From Muribaculaceae bacterium (GTDB taxonomy: Bacteria; Bacteroidota; Bacteroidia; Bacteroidales; Muribaculaceae): 10,408 nucleotides of DNA. Within the stretch, counting starts at the first letter, position 1. Each line of letters starts with the position of its first letter. This document shows positions 1 through 4,958 of the stretch, piece after piece. Location: the NCBI GenBank assembly GCA_029060585.1, contig JAIDTS010000065.1, forward strand, positions 1 to 10,408. Direction: 5' to 3'. Both the position numbers and the translations under genes were made by a program. The notes below the pieces were generated by a model, which saw nothing but the letters and a program-made list of their open reading frames with translations, made no database searches and was not told the origin of the DNA.

Positions 1-518
1 AGCGACTATGACAAGACCGACAAGGCCACCCAGATGTTTTTTGCGGAGACCCAGAATAAACTTATATATGCGATTACTCAGCAGACTGCATCTGAACTGA
101 TTGTAGCCCGTGCTGACTCCAATCTCCCAAATATGGGATTGACGTCATGGAAAGGAAATATAGTAAGGCAAGGCGATGTTGTCATAGCAAAGAACTATCT
201 GCAAGCAGAAGAGATTGAGGATCTCAACAGACTGGTAGAAATCTTTCTTACAGTGCAGAGATGCGAGTCAAAGGTCGTCAGGACCTTACACTGCAATACT
301 GGCGCAAGAATGTAGATAATCTTCTTGATTTCCAAGATAAACCAGTCTTGAAAGACAAAGGAAAGATTACTGCTGTGCAGATGGAGGCAAAGGTCAAAGC
401 AATCTATCATGATTTTAATGCCCGCAGAAAGATGCTTGAAGCCCAGAAAGCCGACGAAGAAGACCAAACCCTTTTCGATGATCTCGATTCCCTACAGGAT
501 CTTCTCGATTATCAATAA
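1..518 (+). pseudogene. rhuM: RhuM-family protein, 3' part, split by a one-base frameshift
   Basis: This is the C-terminal part of a RhuM-family protein (named after a Salmonella pathogenicity-island gene; molecular role not established). The gene enters from outside the window. Frame 1 is open from base 1 and reads the family features: FFAETQNKLIYAIT, then TASELIVARADS, MGLTSWKG, VVIAKNYL and LNRLVEIFLT. At about 252-255 the homology jumps to frame 3 (AEMRVKGRQDLTLQYW), which continues to the TAA at 516-518. The codon between ACA (Thr) and GCA (Ala) has only two bases, GT, so one base is missing. Without compensation, frame 1 would end at 315 after about 20 foreign residues. No classical slippery heptamer is visible, so programmed frameshifting is unlikely. 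It could be a true pseudogene or a sequencing error. Family assignment rests on remembered similarity and is fairly sure. Confidence 0.82.
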
Positions 519-523
519 TGAAA

Positions 524-555
524 TTTGCATAAAACTTATAGAATCACTATCTTTG
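524..555 (+). promoter_or_regulatory. Bacteroidota-type promoter of the TIR-WD40 gene
   Basis: The -33 element TTTG is at 524-527 and the -7 element TATCTTTG, a full match to TAnnTTTG, is at 548-555. They are separated by 20 bp, inside the 19-21 bp range known for the Bacteroides primary sigma factor. Transcription should start near 562, giving a leader of roughly 23 nt before the ATG at 585. The leader is A-rich and has no Shine-Dalgarno sequence, as is usual in this phylum. The promoter begins six bases after the RhuM stop, so the TIR gene is transcribed on its own. Confidence 0.85.
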
Positions 556-584
556 TAATCTCAATAAGATAACAACCAAACACC

Positions 585-3170
585 ATGACAGATTCTTTAC
601 CTCCACAATATACCTATTACGCTTTTATCAGCTATAAACGAGAAGATGAAAAATGGGCAAAATGGCTTCAGAAAAAACTGGAAGCATATGGGTTCCCTGT
701 GGGCATACGAAAGGAGAATCCGAAGTTGCCTGCGAAAATCCATCCTGTATTTAGGGATAAATCTGATTTATCAGGTGGAAATCTAAAGGCTGAGATTGAA
801 AAAGGATTAAGAGAATCCAAATATCTGATTGTAATCTGCTCCCCGCGTTCGGCTAAAAGTCCTTGGGTATCTAAGGAAGTTCAGTATTTTATAGACCATG
901 GTAAGGAGAATGAGATCATTCCGTTTATAATTGGTGGCACTCCGAATGCAAAGAATCCGGAGGATGAATGTTTTCCTGAAGACTTGCGGAAACTCTCTGG
1001 AGAAAAAGAAATTCTCGGTATTAACATCAACGAGATGGGTCGTGATGCAGCTGCAATCAAAGTCATCGCGCGGATGTTTAACCTTCGCTTTGATACCCTT
1101 TGGCAGCGCCACGAACGATCGGAACGCCGCAGGCGAAATACTATAATATCTGTTACTATCCTTTTCGCATTAATCTGTTTGGGAGTGGGATTATATATTG
1201 CGGCACAGAATAGAAAAATCTCTCAGGCTAACTGGAGGATGATGGAGAACAGAGCTCGAGTTGTTGGAGAAAAGGCAAGCCAACTTATTGATGAAGGTGA
1301 TGCTTACGGGGCTGCTCTTTTGGCTCTTGAAGTTTTGCCGAAAGACCTTGATAATCCTGACCGCCCATACTGCGCAGAAGCTGAAGGTGCTTTGCGGAGC
1401 GCTCTTTTGTCCAACACAACGATAATAAATACTGAAATATGTATCTCAGTTGCCTTCAGCCATGATGGCAAACTTATAGTTTCCGGTTCACAACACGGAA
1501 TAGTGCGGATATGGGATGCAGAAACAGGAAAGCAGTTCGGGGAACCATTGGTAGGGCATACAGGCTCTGTTTGTTCAGTTGCCTTCAGTCCGGATGGGAA
1601 GAGAATTGTTTCCGGTTCATGGGACGATACCATCCGAATATGGGATGCAGAAACAGGAAAGCAGATTGGGGAGCCATTGGAAGGTCATATATTTTCCGTT
1701 AATTCGGTTGTCTTTAGTCCGGACGGGAAGAAGATAGTTTCCGGTTCAAGCGACAAAACTGTACGTATATGGAATGCAGAAACAGGGAAGCCGATAGGTC
1801 TGCCTTTGGAGGGGCATACTTCTATGGTTGCTTCTGTTGCCTTAAGTCCTGACGGGAAGAGGATTGCTTCCGCTTCAGATGATGAAACCTTGCGGATATG
1901 GGATGCTGAGAGAGGAACACAAATCGGTAAACCCTTGAAGGGACATAGAGCACCAGTCAATTCTGTCGTATTCAGTCATGACGGAAGGCGGATAGTTTCC
2001 GGGGGAAATGACAAAAGCTTGCGTATATGGGATGCGGAGACAGGAATACAAATCGGTAACCCTTTGGAGGGGCATACGGATTGGGTTAATTCGGTTGCAT
2101 TCAGTCCTGATGGGAAGAAAATTGTTTCCGCTTCAATGGACTATACATTACGGATATGGGATATGGAATCTGACAGACAAATAGGTAAATCATTGGATGG
2201 GCATATTTTTTTCGTTTCTTCTGCTGTCTTTAGCCCGGATGGAAAGAGAATCGTTTCCGGGGGAGCTGACAATGTTAGGATATGGGATACGGAGACTGGA
2301 AAACAGATCGGTGTTCCTTTGGACGGTCATGATAATTATGTTAAGTCGGTGGCCTTCAGTCCGGATGGAAAGAGAATCGTTTCCGGTTCAAAAGACGATA
2401 CCTTGCTGATATGGGATGCAGAAACCGGAAAGCAGATCTGTGAGCCATTGACAGGACATCATGGCGATGTTACTTCTGTCGCCTTTAGTCCGGATGGAAA
2501 GAAGATAGTATCCGGTTCATGGGACAATTCCTTACGGATATGGGATGCGGAAACAGGAAGACAGATAGGTCAATCGTTGGAAGGTGGGTCTACAAGGGAT
2601 ACAGGCTTTGTTTATTCTGTTGCCTTCAGTCCCGATGGAAGAAGGATAGTTTCCGGGGGAAGTGACGGAAGCTTGCTGATATGGGATTCAGAAACATTGC
2701 TTCTGATTTGTCAGTTAGTACTTCCTTCTGATATAAGTGTTTTTTCTGTTGTCTTCAGTCCTGACGGCAAGAAAATAGTTTCCGGTGGAAGTGACGGAAG
2801 CTTGCGAATATGGGATGCAGAAACAGGAAATCAGATTGCCCAACCATTGAAAGAACATACAGGTGCGCTTCATTCTGTTGCCTTCAGTCCGGATGCCACC
2901 CTTATTGTATCCGGTTCAACAGACGGAACCGTGCGGATATGGGATGCGGAAACAGGAACACAGATAGGCAAACCTTTGGAGGGACATACAGATCAGGTTA
3001 ATTCTGTTGCTTTCAGTCCTGACGGAAGACGGATAGTTTCCGGTTCAGGTGACGGAAGCGTTCGGATTTGGGATTGGAAACCGCTGCAAGAACTTATGGA
3101 CGAGGCTCGGGAACGTTTCAAAAACCGTCAGCTGACATCCGAGGAGCGCCGCAAATACTATCTTGAATAA
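585..3170 (+). CDS. TIR domain - transmembrane - WD40 repeat protein
   Basis: The protein has 861 residues and looks intact. Residues 10-165 form a bacterial TIR domain: YYAFISYKRED as first strand, HPVFRDKSDLSGG as BB-loop region, and SPWVSKEV, where W94 and E98 make the WxxxE motif that holds the catalytic glutamate in NAD-cleaving TIR domains such as SARM1. Residues 187-207 are a single hydrophobic helix preceded by a basic cluster (R175-R184), which suggests the TIR domain is cytoplasmic. Residues 225-280 are a helical linker (ASQLIDEGD, LALEVLP, EAEGALRSALL) of the type that often precedes WD40 repeats in bacterial signalling proteins. Residues 286-834 hold 13 WD40 repeats with an almost fixed 43-residue period. 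The tail is charged and helical. The start at 585 fits the promoter just upstream. The likely role is a sensor whose repeats control a TIR effector, perhaps in antiphage or envelope-stress defence; that role is inferred. Flanking genes are decayed, so it appears to stand alone. Confidence 0.93.
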   Translation: MTDSLPPQYTYYAFISYKREDEKWAKWLQKKLEAYGFPVGIRKENPKLPAKIHPVFRDKSDLSGGNLKAEIEKGLRESKYLIVICSPRSAKSPWVSKEVQYFIDHGKENEIIPFIIGGTPNAKNPEDECFPEDLRKLSGEKEILGININEMGRDAAAIKVIARMFNLRFDTLWQRHERSERRRRNTIISVTILFALICLGVGLYIAAQNRKISQANWRMMENRARVVGEKASQLIDEGDAYGAALLALEVLPKDLDNPDRPYCAEAEGALRSALLSNTTIINTEICISVAFSHDGKLIVSGSQHGIVRIWDAETGKQFGEPLVGHTGSVCSVAFSPDGKRIVSGSWDDTIRIWDAETGKQIGEPLEGHIFSVNSVVFSPDGKKIVSGSSDKTVRIWNAETGKPIGLPLEGHTSMVASVALSPDGKRIASASDDETLRIWDAERGTQIGKPLKGHRAPVNSVVFSHDGRRIVSGGNDKSLRIWDAETGIQIGNPLEGHTDWVNSVAFSPDGKKIVSASMDYTLRIWDMESDRQIGKSLDGHIFFVSSAVFSPDGKRIVSGGADNVRIWDTETGKQIGVPLDGHDNYVKSVAFSPDGKRIVSGSKDDTLLIWDAETGKQICEPLTGHHGDVTSVAFSPDGKKIVSGSWDNSLRIWDAETGRQIGQSLEGGSTRDTGFVYSVAFSPDGRRIVSGGSDGSLLIWDSETLLLICQLVLPSDISVFSVVFSPDGKKIVSGGSDGSLRIWDAETGNQIAQPLKEHTGALHSVAFSPDATLIVSGSTDGTVRIWDAETGTQIGKPLEGHTDQVNSVAFSPDGRRIVSGSGDGSVRIWDWKPLQELMDEARERFKNRQLTSEERRKYYLE
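1438..3084 (+). repeat. Thirteen tandem WD40-coding units of about 129 bp
   Basis: The serine codon of the SVAFSPDG motif falls at 1446, 1575, 1704, 1833, 1962, 2091, 2220, 2346, 2475, 2616, 2745, 2874 and 3003. Ten of the twelve steps are exactly 129 bp; one is 126 (the ADNVRIWD unit lacks a residue) and one is 141 (insertion GGSTRDTG). The units are similar at DNA level, not only as protein: ATATGGGATGCAGAAACAGG recurs exactly in repeats 1, 2 and 11, and near-identical copies of AGTCCGGATGGAAAGAGAAT and GTTTCCGG occur throughout. This points to recent duplication or gene conversion among units. The array lies entirely inside the TIR-WD40 gene. Confidence 0.93.
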
Positions 3171-3171
3171 A

Positions 3172-3303
3172 ATGAACCTAAAACGGACTGATAAAATCAT
3201 AGATCATATAGACATCCAGTGCGAGGTAGACCCCGTGGCCTTCGACGATATTGCCATGGGCTACCGTGCCCTCGACCGCGCCTCCTACGGCCAGATCTTC
3301 TAA
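3172..3303 (+). CDS. Small 43-codon ORF of unknown function, possibly a gene remnant
   Basis: An ATG one base after the TIR-WD40 stop opens a 43-codon frame ending at TAA 3301-3303 (MNLKRTDKIIDHIDIQ at the start, MGYRALDRASYGQIF at the end). The second half has GC-rich, codon-like third positions (GAC, GTG, GCC, TTC, GGC, CTC) unlike the AT-rich TIR gene, so the coding signal looks real. I do not recognise the family. It has no signal peptide or membrane helix. It could be a small translationally coupled protein, or more likely the C-terminal tail of a larger gene whose front was removed when the neighbouring genes were rearranged. Confidence 0.4.
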   Translation: MNLKRTDKIIDHIDIQCEVDPVAFDDIAMGYRALDRASYGQIF

Positions 3304-3324
3304 GTAATTAAACTCATCATAATT

Positions 3325-3704
3325 ATGACAAAAAAGAACCAAATACAATTATTTAACGAGAATAAAATCCGTACTGTCTGGGATAATGATACTGAGGAAT
3401 GGTATTTTTCAGTTGCGGATATAGTGCAAGTGCTGACTGACAGCATTGACGGTAGAAAGTACTGGAATAAGCTGAAACAAAGGCTAAAAGCTGAAGGAAA
3501 TGAAATGGTGACAAATTGTCACCAGTTGAAACTTCAGGCTGCCGATGGCAAGATGCGTATGACTGATGTCGCGCCAAAAGTGGAGGCAATGTAGCCAAAG
3601 CAGCCCGCAACGAACTTGAGACCAAACTCGGCCGTAGTGTCATCTCCTCTGCCAAAGCCCAAGATTACTTGGAAATCAAGCCCCCAAAGAAAGAGATTGA
3701 ATAA
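3325..3704 (+). pseudogene. Bro-N / DinD-like gene with internal deletion
   Basis: The front part, 3325 to about 3570, reads as the N-terminus of a Bro-N domain protein related to DNA-damage-inducible protein D: IQLFNENKIRTVWDND, EEWYFSVADIVQVLTDS, YWNKLKQRLKAEGNE, then the TNCHQLKLQAADGKMRMTDV block. The same frame then runs out of homology and stops at 3592-3594. From about 3570 a different frame reads the family's typical C-terminal end, SGGNVAKAARNELETKLG then SVISSAKAQ, and stops at TAA 3702-3704. The middle of the usual protein (well over 100 residues in relatives, from memory) is missing and the two ends are joined out of frame. The gene is therefore a remnant; a short 89-residue product from the ATG at 3325 is possible but probably not functional. 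Confidence 0.82.
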
Positions 3705-4130
3705 TCTTTATGGTTATAGAGTTGTAACATCGCAAGTGTTAAAATTCTGGTTGCATTTTGCTTTTGCAGGATTCCTTTCAAAATGGAATGAAATCCTATA
3801 AAATTTACAAAATGTAAGCTCCATATTTACGTTCATATCAGTTCGTTAGGCTATTGATAAAAAACTGCCGTGAACCTTTCTGTTGCAGAATTGTTGCACG
3901 CCTGTAACACCCTGTTTCAATAATGATATATTAATTTAATCGTCTGTAATACACTCATTCTTAGCGTGTTGCAAAATTGTTTAATGATTGTTGCCGATAT
4001 TGCAAATTTTTAACGAAACATTTAAAAAAATGCTAACGTTATAGAGACAAAGACAAGTTCTTTTAAACTTTTCAAAAATTTTTACAAACCCCGGATAAGC
4101 GAAAGCGACTCCAACAAAAAAATAACGATC
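3705..4130. other. AT-rich intergenic region upstream of the sigma factor gene
   Basis: I see no credible gene in these 426 bases; the short open frames lack coding character or family resemblance. They must hold the promoter of the sigma gene at 4131, but I could not find a clear TTTG/TAnnTTTG pair. A 15-bp direct repeat occurs at 3881-3895 and 3967-3981. A short symmetrical element (ACATTT, A-run, AAATG) lies at 4018-4032. The 100 bases before the ATG are very A/T rich with A-tracts. Confidence 0.6.
3881..3981. repeat. Pair of 15-bp direct repeats
   Basis: TGTTGCAGAATTGTT at 3881-3895 recurs as TGTTGCAAAATTGTT at 3967-3981, with 14 of 15 bases identical and starts 86 bp apart. Both lie in the gap before the sigma factor gene. 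They could be regulator sites or traces of a duplication; no function is shown. Confidence 0.4.
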
Positions 4131-4640
4131 ATGGCATCCAACAACTCATTCCGCACAAACCTCCTCAACCTCCAGTCAAACCTCATGAGCTTCGCATACC
4201 AGCTCACCTCCGACCGCGAGCAGGCTGCCGACCTCCTTCAGGACACTACCCTCAAGGCCCTCGACAACGAGGAGAAGTTCACCTCCGACGCTAACTTCAA
4301 GGGATGGGTTTTCACCATCATGCGCAACATCTTCATCAACAACTACCGTAAGAATGTGCGCCAGGCCACTATCGTCGACACAACCGACGACCTCTACCAC
4401 CTCAACACCTCCCAGGAATCCGCACTCGAGACTCCCGAAGGAAGCCTCTCCGTAAAGGAGATCACCGCTGTCATCAACACTTTCGACGACGAGTTCCGTA
4501 TCCCCTTCAACATGCACGTGGCAGGCTACAAGTATAGCGAGATCGCCGAAGAGCTTGACCTCCCCGTCGGTACAGTGAAGAGCCGCATCTTCTTCGCACG
4601 CAAGCGTCTCCGCGAGCAGCTCGCCGACTTCGCCTACTGA
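4131..4640 (+). CDS. ECF-type RNA polymerase sigma factor
   Basis: The 169-residue protein has the two domains of a minimal sigma-70 family (ECF) factor. Region 2 is at about residues 11-76, with QAADLLQDTTLKAL, NFKGWVFTIMRN and the basic INNYRKN end used for core binding and -10 recognition. Region 4 is at about 108-162, with the helix-turn-helix YSEIAEELDLPVGTVKSRIF and the basic FARKRLREQL recognition helix. The linker at 80-107 is acidic. Length is normal for the family. The ATG at 4131 is preceded by an A-rich leader without Shine-Dalgarno. Codon use is strongly biased (CTC leucine, GAG, AAC, ACC, TTC) unlike the left-hand genes, which suggests strong expression and a resident chromosomal gene. 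No anti-sigma factor gene follows within the window, so control is not explained here. The gene converges on the HTCS and is separated from it by a bidirectional terminator. Confidence 0.95.
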   Translation: MASNNSFRTNLLNLQSNLMSFAYQLTSDREQAADLLQDTTLKALDNEEKFTSDANFKGWVFTIMRNIFINNYRKNVRQATIVDTTDDLYHLNTSQESALETPEGSLSVKEITAVINTFDDEFRIPFNMHVAGYKYSEIAEELDLPVGTVKSRIFFARKRLREQLADFAY

Positions 4641-4645
4641 TGCGT

Positions 4646-4676
4646 AATTGAGAATTGAGAATGGTGAATTGAGAAT
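4646..4676. repeat. Heptamer tandem array AATTGAG after the sigma gene
   Basis: Starting five bases after the sigma factor stop codon, the 7-bp unit AATTGAG occurs at 4646, 4653 and 4667, with a degenerate copy AATGGTG at 4660, followed by AAT. The end of the array can also fold: ATGGTGA at 4661-4667 pairs with TCACCAT at 4676-4682 across an 8-nt loop. Confidence 0.75.
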
Positions 4677-4735
4677 CACCATCGGATGCCTTAAAAAGAA
4701 ATACACACGACACACTATAGACTATATCTAAGGAA

Positions 4736-4815
4736 AAATACCTGAAAGACACACAGACTTAATCGAGATTCAATACTTGAAAGACACACAAGAAGAAATA
4801 CTTGAAAAACACGAA
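4736..4815. repeat. Three copies of a 20-bp direct repeat
   Basis: Copies are at 4736-4755, 4771-4790 and 4796-4815, built on the pattern aaATACyTGAAAgACACaca. The first two differ at two positions; the third has further changes. Starts are 35 and 25 bp apart, so this is neither a regular tandem array nor CRISPR. The copies lie in the gene-free stretch between the sigma gene and the terminator, where nothing else is recognisable. Confidence 0.6.
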
Positions 4816-4867
4816 GTCCTTAATCTAATTTACAATATATATTCACCTTAATCAAAAATAAATACTG

Positions 4868-4917
4868 TGAAAACAAAACAGCCTCGCTTCAGTCAAAGCG
4901 AGGCTGTTTTGTTTTCA
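4868..4917. terminator. Bidirectional intrinsic terminator between convergent genes
   Basis: A perfect 22-bp stem (4868-4889 with 4896-4917) encloses the 6-nt loop CAGTCA. The GC-rich core GCCTCGCTT/AAGCGAGGC is flanked by an A-rich left arm and a T-rich right arm (TGTTTTGTTTTCA), so the transcript ends in a U-rich tract in either direction. It lies 228 bases after the sigma stop and 30 bases after the HTCS stop, as expected for a shared terminator. Confidence 0.9.
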
Positions 4918-4933
4918 TCTACGTAGTCTTATC

Positions 4934-4958
4934 TTAAGACTTAAGACTCAAGACTTAA
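4934..4958. repeat. Heptamer tandem array TTAAGAC overlapping the HTCS stop
   Basis: The unit TTAAGAC occurs at 4934-4940 and 4941-4947, with a variant TCAAGAC at 4948-4954 and a partial TTAA. The third unit contains the HTCS stop codon (complement of TCA at 4948-4950), so the array begins exactly at the gene's end and extends downstream of it. Confidence 0.7.

Noticed and set aside
1438..3084. CRISPR-like periodic repeats
   Set aside because: The 129-bp period is that of 43-residue WD40 units in an intact reading frame.
3616..3801. Short + strand open frame after the Bro-N remnant
   Set aside because: The DNA up to 3704 reads as the family C-terminus in another frame, and the rest is AT-rich without coding character.
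3766..3802. Possible terminator hairpin after the Bro-N remnant (ATTCC...GGAAT)
   Set aside because: The stem is only five base pairs with mismatches outside it and no U-tract.
4176..4715. Open frame of 179 codons on the - strand across the sigma factor gene
   Set aside because: It is a by-product of the C-rich third positions of the sigma gene on the other strand; its translation is low-complexity V/G/E/L with no family features.
4736..4815. Possible small CRISPR array
   Set aside because: Only three diverged 20-bp copies with unequal 15- and 5-bp gaps, and no cas genes.
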